The notes under the pieces: model-generated
The model's database searches: none
The model's input: the letters and a program-made list of their open reading frames with translations, nothing else
Told to the model about the DNA's origin: nothing
Shown here: positions 25,122 through 34,914 of the stretch, one piece after another
Numbering within the stretch: the stretch's first letter is position 1
How the letters are laid out: every line of letters starts with the position of its first letter
NCBI RefSeq assembly: GCF_000282115.1
Contig: NZ_AKJY01000003.1
Span: forward strand, 62,001-126,000
Direction of reading: 5' to 3'
Source of the DNA: Chryseobacterium populi
GTDB lineage: Bacteria; Bacteroidota; Bacteroidia; Flavobacteriales; Weeksellaceae
DNA length: 64,000 nucleotides
Program-made: the position numbers and the translations under genes

Positions 25122-26327
25122 TTAATTAATCAAAGAACCTTTTTTCTTTTTATGACTCATCCGGTGGGCTTTCTTCCTCCTTGAATTTTTACTTTTCTTC
25201 TTTTTATTCAGCCACATGATAAACCCTGTAACCGGAAGTGAAAGGGCTATAATTCCTGCCAATAAATATAAAATCCGACCGGTCAGACCGAAGATGCCTC
25301 CTGTATGAAGGTCGTAGTTTCTTTCCCGTAAAGCGGTTCCGTTTCCGATATTCTGATCTTTATAGGACTGAAATTTTAAAATCTTTCCTGAATATTGATC
25401 GAAATTGTACTGATCATTCTGATATTGCTTATGGGCATATTTAATTTCAGCATAGTAGGTTCCTTCTTCTTTTTTCGGAAAAGTGATCAGTGCTGATTCT
25501 TTACTGGGAAGGCTTTTTTTTACAGTATTTCCGACAATAGTCAGTGCTTTTTTACGGTCTGAGATATCTGCTGCAGAAAGATCGCTTTTAACTTTTCCTT
25601 CTTTCTGGTGTTTTCCGTTCAGCGTATCCTGAACAAACCTGTCGATATCTTTGAAATTCCATATCACGGCGGAATAGCAGATCAACAGTAATGGAACGGC
25701 TGCATAAAATCCCAATACATTATGAAGGTCGTAATTCAGTCTTTTAAGATTAGAGGTTATTTTAATCATAAACATTCCCTTCAGCATATTTTTACTCATT
25801 TTACGCGGATACCAGATGACCAGCCCCGAGAAAATAATAATCAGGAAAAAAAGCGTGGTATAGCCTGTAATATTTTTTCCGATCTTTTCACCAAGCAGTA
25901 ATCTCCGGTGAAGATTCTGTACGATTTCAAAAAAATCCTGTTTTGCATTTTCGACTTCAGCTATTTTTCCTGTGTACGGATTAATATACACCCTGTAATA
26001 ATAAATGTAAGATCCCCAGAATGTCAGTGCTTCATCATCTATTTTCAGAGTACGGAATACATAGTTTCTTCCGGGATCTGATGAGATCTCTACTCTGCTG
26101 ACTTTAAGATTGTCAGGCAGAGCCTTTTCAGCTTTAGCTTTAAGGTCGGGAAGTGATAATTTTTCTTTTTTTACAGAATCTGCAAAATACCTTTCAGGGT
26201 GAAACTTTAGTTTTAATTCTTCTTCAAAAGATAAAATACAGCCTGTAGCAGCCATAATCACAACTATAAGCCCGGACGTTAATCCGAGCCATAGATGTAA
26301 TTGAAAGGTCAGTTTTCTGAACTCCAT
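25122..26327 (-). CDS. PepSY-associated membrane protein, probable ferric-siderophore reductase
   Basis: A 401-residue protein with N-terminal helix LWLGLTSGLIVVIMAATGCI, further helices near residues 140-160, 205-225 and 355-375, and a very basic tail (LNKKKKSKNSRRKK). It has the PepSY_TM layout: His in HLWLGL and in QNLHRRLLLG, YDLHNVLGF, and a periplasmic PepSY-like domain (KHQYQNDQYNFDQYSGKILK). Relatives include FpvG-like inner-membrane enzymes that reduce iron from siderophores. It is the last gene of the siderophore operon, 3 bp after the receptor. The reductase role is inferred from context and family. Confidence 0.82.
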   Translation of the reverse strand: MEFRKLTFQLHLWLGLTSGLIVVIMAATGCILSFEEELKLKFHPERYFADSVKKEKLSLPDLKAKAEKALPDNLKVSRVEISSDPGRNYVFRTLKIDDEALTFWGSYIYYYRVYINPYTGKIAEVENAKQDFFEIVQNLHRRLLLGEKIGKNITGYTTLFFLIIIFSGLVIWYPRKMSKNMLKGMFMIKITSNLKRLNYDLHNVLGFYAAVPLLLICYSAVIWNFKDIDRFVQDTLNGKHQKEGKVKSDLSAADISDRKKALTIVGNTVKKSLPSKESALITFPKKEEGTYYAEIKYAHKQYQNDQYNFDQYSGKILKFQSYKDQNIGNGTALRERNYDLHTGGIFGLTGRILYLLAGIIALSLPVTGFIMWLNKKKKSKNSRRKKAHRMSHKKKKGSLIN

Positions 26328-26330
26328 GAT

Positions 26331-28748
26331 TTAAAATTTAAGGCTGAGTTCTGCTACAAAATTTCGGGGCATTTGGGCAACTACGACTCCCTGTCCTGCA
26401 AAATAAAGGGCATTGCCTATATTATTCATTTTAATTCCGAATCTGTATTTTTCTTTTTCAAGAGATACGGAAGCATTGACCAAAGTATATGCAGGAAACC
26501 TGAACTGACCTGTAGTGGTTTTATTCTCAGAAACCTGTTCACCCACATGGTTAACTCCAAAGCCTACTCCTATTCCCTGTAGTCCTTCGATCGGCAATAT
26601 ATAGCTGATCCATGAATTGAATATATTAGTAGGACCGGCAGATCCCGGCCTGCGGCCTTCTACAGTGGCATCTGCTTTTACAAATCTGCTGTCATTATAC
26701 GTATATCCTGCCATAATATTCAATCCCTGAATAGGATTGGTTATCATTTCGATTTCAATTCCTTTGCTTCTCTGCTCTCCATCCTGAATGGTGATATTAT
26801 AAGCTTCCCCATCCCTGATTACTTCGATTCCGCGGGACATATTATTGACTGTAATATCATAATATCCAACAGTGAAATTGAACCTGTTTCTCCACAGATT
26901 GGCTTTCATACCTGCTTCCCACTGGTTGGCCAGCTGTGGTTTCAGGTTTCCGCTGTAATCCGGAAGTTCCTGGCTTACCGGAGCTACATAGCTGAATCCG
27001 TTCATATAATTGGCATAAGCAGATAATTTATCTTTGAATATCTGGTATACCATTCCTAATTTAGGTGACCATGCAGTCTGGGTAAAATCTCCTGAACGGG
27101 TATTATTATTCAGGTTAAGCTGGCCTCTGCTTTCGTAATGGTCGACACGCAAACTTAATAAAGTGATCCATCTGTCGCTCAGATAAACAGCGTCAGAGAT
27201 ATAAGCTCCATAGATATTACTTGAGGTGTAATCTCTTACCATGCTTGCCTTTGATTTCTGGATTTTCTCAATTGCCAGATCTCTGGATATGGCTCCGTAG
27301 CTGTTCTTAAGGTCCTGCCCGTTGATGGTATCATATTTAATAATAGGAGAATTGTTATTACGTAATGACTGGTTTAAATAATCCAGCCCGATCAATATTT
27401 TATTTTTCACTTTTCCTATGTTAAACTGCCCGTTGAAATTCTGCTGAATGCTTGTAGAAGCCGCTTCAGAATTCTGCTGCTGAACATTACGTTCCAGTAA
27501 AGCATCACTTGCATTTCCTCTGATAAACTGGTATTGGTAAAGCCCTTCGGTTTTTTTGAAATTTCTCGAAATGATGGTTTGAGAAGTCCAGCTGTCAGAA
27601 ATTTTATAATTGATCTCTGCTTTTACATTGATTGAAGGTGCTTTCAGTGTCATATCATTGTTGGAATAAGAACGTTTCCAGTCAAATCCGAGTTCCTGGG
27701 GAGTGCGTGCAAAAAACGGTCTTGATCTTGAAAGGAAAATAATCGGGGTGTTGGTTCCTTCGTAATTATAGATCTGTGCTCCGAGGTTGAACTGTAACCG
27801 GTCATTCACCTGGTAGCTGAATTTAGGGGCTACAAAGAATGATTTCCTGAATTCAGAATCCCTGAAACCGTTCTGATACTGGTAAGCCGCATTTAATCTG
27901 AATAATGTTTTACGCGAATCTGTGATCGGTCCGTAAACATCGGCAGTTACACGGTTCAGGTTATAGCTTCCGAACAGGTAAGATACCTCACCACCGAAAT
28001 AATCTTTAGGTTTTTTGGTCACAATATTAATCAGTCCTCCGAAAGAAGTTACCGCTCCGCCGTACAATGTTCCGGATGGCCCTCTGATCACTTCCATACG
28101 CTCAACATCCGCAGGATCAATTTCTCCGTTGGTATTGGCAGGAACGCCATCTACCATTGAAACTCTGGTAGGAAATCCTCTCAGGCTGTAATAAATGCTT
28201 CCGTCTCCTGCTCTTCCCGGGCTCCCCTGCATTTTTACGATACCGGGAACATTTTTAAGCGCTTCCGAAAGATCGGTGGTCAGCTGTTCCTTTATGATCT
28301 GTTGATTGATGCTGGTATAAGACTGCGGGTTTTCCAGGTTTTTAAGGGGCATTTTTGCGACGGAAGTACTGTCTTTATCGAGAAATTTGTTCCTGCTGTA
28401 AGCGTAAACCGTTACTCCTTCCAGCTCATCGCTGTGCATCGCTGCATAGATCGTAGGAATTTTGAAAACATCTTTCTCTATCCGGATTTTTTCCTGTAAA
28501 AGTTCAATATCATTCACCAAGACCTGAAGAATGTAATCTCCGGGAGGGACATGATCAAAATAAAAATCTCCCGAACTGTTTGTTTTTGCCTGATAAGGAG
28601 TATTTATCAATCTTAAAACAGCATTTTTTACAGGTACCTGCTCAGATAGCATAATTTTGCCGTGAACACGCTCCTGCTGCTGGGCAGAAACAAAAGCCGG
28701 AAAGCTTACAAGAATAAAAAAGAGGATCAGTGTTTTAAATGTTTTCAT
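26331..28748 (-). CDS. TonB-dependent siderophore receptor
   Basis: An 805-residue outer-membrane receptor. The signal peptide ends at VSAQQ near residue 24. A carboxypeptidase-like regulatory domain (residues 28-110) precedes the plug, which has ALKNVPGIVKMQGSPGRAGD and VERMEVIRGPSGTLYGGAV near residues 162-240. The 22-strand barrel follows and ends in FVAELSLKF, with the usual terminal Phe. It overlaps the AMP ligase by 14 bp, so it is part of the siderophore operon and should import the ferric form of the same molecule. I see no extra N-terminal signalling domain, so cell-surface signalling is unlikely. Confidence 0.93.
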   Translation of the reverse strand: MKTFKTLILFFILVSFPAFVSAQQQERVHGKIMLSEQVPVKNAVLRLINTPYQAKTNSSGDFYFDHVPPGDYILQVLVNDIELLQEKIRIEKDVFKIPTIYAAMHSDELEGVTVYAYSRNKFLDKDSTSVAKMPLKNLENPQSYTSINQQIIKEQLTTDLSEALKNVPGIVKMQGSPGRAGDGSIYYSLRGFPTRVSMVDGVPANTNGEIDPADVERMEVIRGPSGTLYGGAVTSFGGLINIVTKKPKDYFGGEVSYLFGSYNLNRVTADVYGPITDSRKTLFRLNAAYQYQNGFRDSEFRKSFFVAPKFSYQVNDRLQFNLGAQIYNYEGTNTPIIFLSRSRPFFARTPQELGFDWKRSYSNNDMTLKAPSINVKAEINYKISDSWTSQTIISRNFKKTEGLYQYQFIRGNASDALLERNVQQQNSEAASTSIQQNFNGQFNIGKVKNKILIGLDYLNQSLRNNNSPIIKYDTINGQDLKNSYGAISRDLAIEKIQKSKASMVRDYTSSNIYGAYISDAVYLSDRWITLLSLRVDHYESRGQLNLNNNTRSGDFTQTAWSPKLGMVYQIFKDKLSAYANYMNGFSYVAPVSQELPDYSGNLKPQLANQWEAGMKANLWRNRFNFTVGYYDITVNNMSRGIEVIRDGEAYNITIQDGEQRSKGIEIEMITNPIQGLNIMAGYTYNDSRFVKADATVEGRRPGSAGPTNIFNSWISYILPIEGLQGIGVGFGVNHVGEQVSENKTTTGQFRFPAYTLVNASVSLEKEKYRFGIKMNNIGNALYFAGQGVVVAQMPRNFVAELSLKF

Positions 28749-30123
28749 GCTGTAGGGTTTGTAACAGTGGATAATTTATTTTACCGTTTTGTGATAAGGG
28801 GAAATGAGTTATATATTCGATATTTACGTATTGTGGATTGATGCGAAGCTTTTCCTTAATAATATCTTTAATTACCTGCGGATCTAAATCCTGGTTATCA
28901 TAAAGAACAATGATCTTTTTATCATTGAAATTCAGGCAGGCGAAAGTGTTTCCTTCCAGTTCGTTTTTAAGGATAAATTCCACTTCATCCAGATTAAGGC
29001 GTATCCCGAAAAGTTTCATGATCCGCTTGATCCTTCCTGTGATGTAATAAAGGCCGTTTTGTCCTTTCCTTGCGGTGTCTCCGGTGTGCAGAGTCCGGGG
29101 CTGCTCATAAGTTGCGAGGTCTTCCAGTCTATTGGCATAACCACCGAAAATTCCGGGATGTGAGAACAATAATTCATCCGTGTCCGGATCAATCTGGAAA
29201 TTTCCGCCATGAACGGGTATCCCAATGGAAGTTTCTTCTTCAAGAAGTCCTGCCGTCGTCAGGTACGCCATTCTTCCGCCTGCCTCGGTCTGGCCATATT
29301 GTGCAAAAAATTCTTTTTCGTACAGATTACAATAAGAGAAAATAGTTTTCCTCAGTTCGGCATTGATCACGCCTCCCGTATGAGTCATATATCTCAGGCT
29401 TTTATTTTCTTTTTTGAAGAATCCGATCCTGTTGAGATTTTCATAAAGATAAGGAACACCACCCAACGTACTGTAGCCATGTTCTTCCATTTCATCCCAG
29501 AAAGCTTTCTGCATGATATCTTTGTCTGTACAGATAATTTTCCCTGCACGCATAGAGTTTGTGGTGAAAATCGAGAATCCGTAGACGAAATTAATGGGAA
29601 CATTTAAAGGCACCACGTCTGTTTCACGGATGGGCATATACTGAAGGATGCTCAATGCATTCTGGTACAGATTTTCATCGGATAGTTTCACCAGCTTTGG
29701 AATCCCTGTTGTTCCCGAGGTGCTCAGCAGGATTTTTATTTCAGGATGAATGCTTACTTCATACTGATAATTTTCTCTTACAAAGATGGCAATGGTCTCG
29801 GAAAAGTTTTTTAACTCATAACCGTCAATTTCATTCCTGCCAGGATCAAAAATATATTTCGGACGATATTCCGCTTCCATCCGGGTTTTGAATTCCGGGT
29901 GAAGTTTCTGTCCCAGCAATGCAATGGCATGAGCGGTACTGTAAAAATTGAGAAGAACCTCAATTCCGGGTAGCCGGTTATCATTATAAAGAAAGATCAG
30001 CCCTTTTTCAACCGGATTTAAGCCCAGTGACCTGTATAATGTACCTGCCGGAATATTTTTACCACCGGAAGCCTCTGCAAAAGAGAGGCTTCTGTTGGCT
30101 ATGATATTTTCTAAAATTTTCAT
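28735..30123 (-). CDS. AMP-forming acyl/aminoacyl ligase (adenylation enzyme)
   Basis: A 462-residue ANL-family enzyme. The nucleotide loop LLSTSGTTGIPKLVKL lies near residue 130, with AQYGQTEAGGRM near residue 275, LHTGDTARKGQNGLYYITGR near residue 345, and a C-terminal lid with the late catalytic lysine in FPLSQNGKINYP. It should activate a carboxylic acid as acyl-AMP and load it onto the carrier protein encoded 5 bp upstream. It lies inside the siderophore operon, so the acid is probably a side-chain acyl group of the siderophore (a dicarboxylic or fatty acid). It is slightly shorter than typical (500-550). Confidence 0.85.
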   Translation of the reverse strand: MKILENIIANRSLSFAEASGGKNIPAGTLYRSLGLNPVEKGLIFLYNDNRLPGIEVLLNFYSTAHAIALLGQKLHPEFKTRMEAEYRPKYIFDPGRNEIDGYELKNFSETIAIFVRENYQYEVSIHPEIKILLSTSGTTGIPKLVKLSDENLYQNALSILQYMPIRETDVVPLNVPINFVYGFSIFTTNSMRAGKIICTDKDIMQKAFWDEMEEHGYSTLGGVPYLYENLNRIGFFKKENKSLRYMTHTGGVINAELRKTIFSYCNLYEKEFFAQYGQTEAGGRMAYLTTAGLLEEETSIGIPVHGGNFQIDPDTDELLFSHPGIFGGYANRLEDLATYEQPRTLHTGDTARKGQNGLYYITGRIKRIMKLFGIRLNLDEVEFILKNELEGNTFACLNFNDKKIIVLYDNQDLDPQVIKDIIKEKLRINPQYVNIEYITHFPLSQNGKINYPLLQTLQHENI

Positions 30124-30128
30124 AGTAC

Positions 30129-30374
30129 TTAGATTTCTACGACTACATCGTATTTTTTCATTTTTTCACGAATTTTACCTACTGTTCCCATATCAAGTAC
30201 GTCATCAAACTCAAACTTGATCTGGTAAGAGTTTTCCAGGGCTTCTACAATCAGGAGATGAGACATAGAATCCCACTCCGGAATCTGCTGGTAGGCAAGA
30301 TCTTCTTCAATTAATTCTTTTTTCACTGCAATTGCTCCTGCAATCACTTCATAAAATTTTTCTGTTGTGTGCAT
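30129..30374 (-). CDS. Acyl carrier protein
   Basis: An 81-residue carrier protein. The phosphopantetheine serine is Ser36 in IPEWDSMSHLL, in the standard helix II position. It has the short acidic four-helix form. It lies 1 bp after the MATE exporter and 5 bp before the AMP ligase, which makes it the likely partner of that ligase. A dedicated carrier protein is unusual in an NIS siderophore operon, where acyl groups normally come from CoA. Confidence 0.9.
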   Translation of the reverse strand: MHTTEKFYEVIAGAIAVKKELIEEDLAYQQIPEWDSMSHLLIVEALENSYQIKFEFDDVLDMGTVGKIREKMKKYDVVVEI

Positions 30375-30375
30375 G

Positions 30376-31779
30376 TTAAATTTTTATAGTTTTCCATTTA
30401 CCATTTTTAAAAATCAATAAGAATAATACGGCCAGAACTATTTCTGAAGAAACAATAGCTGTAAATATTCCTTTTAGTTCCCATTGGAACCGTATTCCCA
30501 GGAGGTATGCCAGTGGCAGCTGGATGATATAGAACATGATGATGTAAAGCAAAGTCACCTGCATAATGTTTCCGGCTGCATTGAGCGCACGGCTGATCAC
30601 CATGGTGAAACCCAGCAGCAGATATGCCATAGATACTACATGAATGTATTGTATAGCGTAATGGGCCACATCAGGATCCGTTGTAAAAATTTTTACCACA
30701 TGTTCTGCAGCCAGTTGCCAGAATAAAGCCACTGCAATGAGATAGGTCATATTGATAGCACCTGCACGCCATACCGTTTTCTCGGCACGGTCATAGTTTC
30801 CGGCACCCAGATTCTGACCTGTTAAAACTCCTGTTGCATTTCCGATTCCCCAGGCCGGCATTGTTGCGACGGAGGCAATGCGCTGGGCAATGATATATCC
30901 TGCCAGTGCGGTAGTACCGAAAGTGGAAATAATTTTTACCATGATCAGCCAGCTGGAAGTAGGGATAATATATTGAACCAGCCCTCCGAATGCAATTCTT
31001 AATATTTTCATTAGCAGCGGCATATCCATTTGAAATTTCACCAGGATACTGATGCTTGTTCTGTTTGAAAATAAAATGAAGAACTGATAGATTACGGCCA
31101 ATAATCTTGATACAACTGTGGCATAAGCTAATCCCATTAATCCGGAAGCGGGAACAGGCCCAAGTCCGAATACCAGGATTACTGCCAACAGGATATTGGA
31201 GATATGACAGATCCAAAGGGATTTCATGGCCAGATCAGCATCTCCTGCACCCCGGAAAAGCCCGTTGATGGAGAGACGCAGAATAACCAGTCCGATACTC
31301 ATAAACACCAACCGGGAAAAAGGCTGCCCATGGTTTACGATATCAGATTTAACTCCAAAGAAATCCACAATATAGGCGGCAAAACAGCTTGATAAACCAC
31401 CGATCAGTATTGCGAAAATCAGGGCGAGTAAAATAATGTAATGTGCTGTTTTACTCATTCCTGCACTGTCTTTCTCCCCTGCCCGCCTTGCGATGAGTGT
31501 GGCTGCTGCAATTCCTAAACCTACAGCAACAGCATAAGCAAAATTGATGTAGTTATCGGTAACTCCGACAAGCGTAAGAACTTTTTCTCCTAATTTTGCG
31601 ATAATCAGAAGGTTTATGCTTACAAAAACAGATTCCATCACAAGTTCCATCACCATCGGGATTGCCAGGCTGAAAATAGAACGGTTGATACTTCCGGAAG
31701 TCAGGTCAACCTTTTTTCCGGCCAGCGCTCCATAGACAAAAACCATTCCTCCTCTCAGAAGCTGCAAGAAATTCTTCAT
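30376..31779 (-). CDS. MATE-family exporter
   Basis: A 467-residue protein with about twelve hydrophobic helices. The MATE pattern is visible in SLAIPMVMELVMESVFVSIN, GLGIAAATLIARRAGE near residue 97 and NATGVLTGQNLGAGNYDRAE near residue 315. It should use a cation gradient to pump a small molecule out through the inner membrane. Its start overlaps the upstream NIS synthetase stop by 4 bp, so siderophore or precursor export is the likely job. Confidence 0.9.
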   Translation of the reverse strand: MKNFLQLLRGGMVFVYGALAGKKVDLTSGSINRSIFSLAIPMVMELVMESVFVSINLLIIAKLGEKVLTLVGVTDNYINFAYAVAVGLGIAAATLIARRAGEKDSAGMSKTAHYIILLALIFAILIGGLSSCFAAYIVDFFGVKSDIVNHGQPFSRLVFMSIGLVILRLSINGLFRGAGDADLAMKSLWICHISNILLAVILVFGLGPVPASGLMGLAYATVVSRLLAVIYQFFILFSNRTSISILVKFQMDMPLLMKILRIAFGGLVQYIIPTSSWLIMVKIISTFGTTALAGYIIAQRIASVATMPAWGIGNATGVLTGQNLGAGNYDRAEKTVWRAGAINMTYLIAVALFWQLAAEHVVKIFTTDPDVAHYAIQYIHVVSMAYLLLGFTMVISRALNAAGNIMQVTLLYIIMFYIIQLPLAYLLGIRFQWELKGIFTAIVSSEIVLAVLFLLIFKNGKWKTIKI

Positions 31780-33590
31780 ATCGCTGCTACAGAATTTTTA
31801 TTAGCTACATGATATAGCGGATTAGGTAAGGCACCGTCTTTTTTCGGGATCGCAAATGCTTTATTTTCATTATATCCGTTATTTTTCAGACGCAGACTGT
31901 TGATGTAAAACCTCTTGAATACCGGCACATACAAATCGTATTTTTCATATCGTTCCTGTAAATGCGGGTTGTCATTTTTATAGCTTTCAATACAGCTGTG
32001 AACAAGTGTCCAGAATTGATTTTCTTTAAAATCCGAATAGCTGTGCAATACGTCTGATAAATATCTGAAGAAGGCGTCAAATACTCCCAAAAGAATAAAT
32101 AACGGCACATTCTCTTTATTGGAAGACTGGATCAGGCCGTCTGCCAAGTGGGAAGGCAGCTTTTCCCTTGCTTCTGTAGTCAGTACGATATCATCCACAA
32201 AATCTTTGATCACAATTCTTTGGGGAATTCCGTTTTTCAATACCAGCATGATGTTTTCTCCGTGCGGAGTGACGCATAAAGAATGGGTATAATAAATGTG
32301 CAGTAAGGGCGTAAGATAAGCATCGAGATATAAAGCAATCCATTCTTTGATACTGATCCCTGCTTTTTCTGCGAAAGCCTGAACCAATGAAACCCCATCG
32401 TTATCTACATAAAGTAAGGAAGCCATGGTCACCATTTCTTCGTCTTTTGTCAGATAAGATCCTGCACTTTCACGCCATAAGGCACCCAAAAATTCATTGT
32501 ATTGGTAAGGTACATTCTGAATGGCTCTGTATTGCGGATGCAGATAAGTGGTAGAAGCTTCTTCCCCTAAAAATAATGTTCCTTTACCTGCAAGATATTC
32601 ATCGTCTTTGATAAGACCTTTTACCCAATCGGTAATGGAGGGTGCAATCTTCATCTGTTTTGGAGATAACCCACGGATATTCCCTGTGCTTAAGATAGAT
32701 ACTGCCGTTTTTAAATATCTTTTTTCAGGATATTCTGTATTAAATAAAGTACGGATGCTTTGCTGCGGACTGTAGATATCATTTCCTTCGCCGAGATAAA
32801 CTAAAAGACCTTCTGCAATATCTCCTGCAAAATGAATTCTGAGTTTATTCTCCCACTGCCACGGATGTACCGGGATCAGGTTATAATTTTCTATAGATTT
32901 TCCATCGTCTGCAAGAATCTGTTTAAATTGCTCATACAGATCATTTCCTGTTTCCGAGCGGTAAAACGCTTCTTTATCAATATTTTCCAAAGCATGGAAA
33001 CTCGATCTGTCCTGATGGGCAGCCAGCCATAATACTTTTAAAGGCCGATCTGCTTCAGGAGCAAAATTCTGCAAGTCGGTAGGTGAAAAGCCTAAACGGC
33101 TTTTGTTCACGATTACCCACGGATGACCTGTCATATTATGCTCTATCACCTGATAGCCTGCTTCTGCCAGCTCTCCGGAAGATAATGGTCCTTTAGCCAG
33201 GATCAGCGCGTCGCAATATAAAGTATGCAGTAACTCTTCCGTATATCTTGCCTGTGTATTGGAGTCCAGATCAAGTACCGGCTGCATTTCCAGAAAGAAC
33301 TGCGGAACATCAAGGGATGAGCTGACTTCATTATTTTCAATCTTTGTAATACTGTATTTATCGATATGCCAATAATCCATCAGTCTTTTCTGGCCTCTGA
33401 AACTATATTTTACAGCTTTATTTCCTGTTTCAAGCCTGAACACCGTATATCCTGCTTCATCTTCGAAATCGATAACGGGTTTTAACAGTTCTTCATGCAT
33501 GAGTTCGGCAATGGTTTTTGCCATCAGGTTTCTGTTGGCCTGTTTCCAGTGTTCATGGCTTATTATGGTATTGTTCAAAATTGTATTCAT
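31776..33590 (-). CDS. IucA/IucC-type NIS siderophore synthetase
   Basis: A 604-residue NRPS-independent siderophore (NIS) synthetase. Motifs are HNMTGHPWVIVNKSRLGFS near residue 154 (substrate/ATP region), LIPVHPWQWENKL near residue 240, STGNIRGLSPKQMK near residue 305, and LCVTPHGENIMLVL near residue 437. It adenylates citrate or its half-amide and condenses it with an amine or hydroxylamine. It is the second such enzyme of the operon, so two condensations on one citrate are likely. It lies 7 bp after the hydroxylase gene. Confidence 0.93.
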   Translation of the reverse strand: MNTILNNTIISHEHWKQANRNLMAKTIAELMHEELLKPVIDFEDEAGYTVFRLETGNKAVKYSFRGQKRLMDYWHIDKYSITKIENNEVSSSLDVPQFFLEMQPVLDLDSNTQARYTEELLHTLYCDALILAKGPLSSGELAEAGYQVIEHNMTGHPWVIVNKSRLGFSPTDLQNFAPEADRPLKVLWLAAHQDRSSFHALENIDKEAFYRSETGNDLYEQFKQILADDGKSIENYNLIPVHPWQWENKLRIHFAGDIAEGLLVYLGEGNDIYSPQQSIRTLFNTEYPEKRYLKTAVSILSTGNIRGLSPKQMKIAPSITDWVKGLIKDDEYLAGKGTLFLGEEASTTYLHPQYRAIQNVPYQYNEFLGALWRESAGSYLTKDEEMVTMASLLYVDNDGVSLVQAFAEKAGISIKEWIALYLDAYLTPLLHIYYTHSLCVTPHGENIMLVLKNGIPQRIVIKDFVDDIVLTTEAREKLPSHLADGLIQSSNKENVPLFILLGVFDAFFRYLSDVLHSYSDFKENQFWTLVHSCIESYKNDNPHLQERYEKYDLYVPVFKRFYINSLRLKNNGYNENKAFAIPKKDGALPNPLYHVANKNSVAAI

Positions 33591-33597
33591 TTTTATA

Positions 33598-34914
33598 TTA
33601 GATTTTTGCGGTGGGTAAAAAAGTGTATTTTTCTACATCGAAATCCTGGAATGCGATTTTCTTTTCGATCTTATAATGCTCTCTTCCGAGGATATCATTG
33701 ATGATGTAAGAATTGCGGTAGGCAGCCATCCCCAGGTCGGTGGAAATATAACTGTGGGTGTGTACTTCGGCGTGAAGCACATAAATTCCGTTTCCGTCAA
33801 GGTCTATCGTATAATTCCTGTTGACATCATATAATCCGGCGGAATCTCTTTTAATCCTCGACTGTATATTTTTCAGGAATGAAGGTTCATGATAGCGGTA
33901 TCCCGTTCCTAAGATCAGGTAATCAGCTTCCTGCTTGTAAGGCACATCCTGCTCCAGCTGAGTAAATTCAAGATTCAGATAATCGGAGCTGGCATTATCT
34001 ACCCTGTTTAGCTGGCTGTTCGGGATAATTTTTAATTTAGGATCAGCATTGTCAATACTTAAATCATAAATGAAATCATAAATATCATTGATGAGATCGT
34101 AATTAATTCCTTTAAACTGACTTTGCTGTTTGCTTAAAATCTCTTTCCGTGTAGTTTCTGTCCGGCTATAGAAATAATCTACATAATCAGGAGAAGTAAG
34201 CTCCAACGTCAGTTTTGAATATTCCATCGGGAAAAAACGGTCCGGACGGGAGTACCAGCCCAGATCTGTATCTCCACCCCTGCTTTGCAGCAGATCATAA
34301 AATACTTCTGCCGCACTTTGCCCTGAGCCTATGATCGCTATCTTTTTACCTTTAGATAAGAGTTCTTCTTTACGGTACAGATAATTTCCGGTATGCAGAA
34401 TACGCGGATCATCTTTAGGAATAAATGAGGGTACGGAAGGTTGCGTTCCGGTTCCTAAAACCAGTCTTTCAGTTTTGTAAACCAGGGTTTCTTTAGTTTT
34501 TGTGTGATAAGCTTTGATAATGTAAAGCCCGTCCTCATATTCAATATCAACCACCTGTGTTGAAAACTGGCATTGCGGAAGCTGTTCCACCACCCACTGA
34601 CAATACCGGTTATACTCCTTTCTCGGAATAAAAAAGTTTTCCCGGATAAAGAACTGATACAGCCTGTCTGTCTGTTTAAGATAATTCAGAAGGCTTAACG
34701 GATTGGTAGGATCAGCCATCGAAACACAATCACACAGAAACGGCGTTTGCAGCGTTACATGATCGATCATCAATCCCGGGTGCCAGTTAAAACCGTCTCT
34801 CTGATCCAGGAAAAGGGTTTTCAGTTCTGCAATAGGATGACTCAATGCGGCAAGTCCCAGATTAAAAGGGCCGATTCCTATTCCAATTAAATTATACACT
34901 TGTTCCTTGCGCAT
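33598..34914 (-). CDS. Lysine/diamine N-hydroxylase (SidA/IucD/PvdA family)
   Basis: A 438-residue flavin monooxygenase. FAD motif GIGIGPFNLGLAAL lies near residues 11-24, the NADPH motif AIIGSGQSAAEVFYDLL near residue 195, and the late LILGTGYRYHEPSFL near residue 345. It hydroxylates a primary amine (lysine, ornithine, putrescine or cadaverine) to a hydroxylamine for hydroxamate formation. It sits beside a PLP decarboxylase, so a free diamine is the more likely substrate than lysine. It overlaps the upstream fusion gene by 23 bp. Confidence 0.92.
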   Translation of the reverse strand: MRKEQVYNLIGIGIGPFNLGLAALSHPIAELKTLFLDQRDGFNWHPGLMIDHVTLQTPFLCDCVSMADPTNPLSLLNYLKQTDRLYQFFIRENFFIPRKEYNRYCQWVVEQLPQCQFSTQVVDIEYEDGLYIIKAYHTKTKETLVYKTERLVLGTGTQPSVPSFIPKDDPRILHTGNYLYRKEELLSKGKKIAIIGSGQSAAEVFYDLLQSRGGDTDLGWYSRPDRFFPMEYSKLTLELTSPDYVDYFYSRTETTRKEILSKQQSQFKGINYDLINDIYDFIYDLSIDNADPKLKIIPNSQLNRVDNASSDYLNLEFTQLEQDVPYKQEADYLILGTGYRYHEPSFLKNIQSRIKRDSAGLYDVNRNYTIDLDGNGIYVLHAEVHTHSYISTDLGMAAYRNSYIINDILGREHYKIEKKIAFQDFDVEKYTFLPTAKI

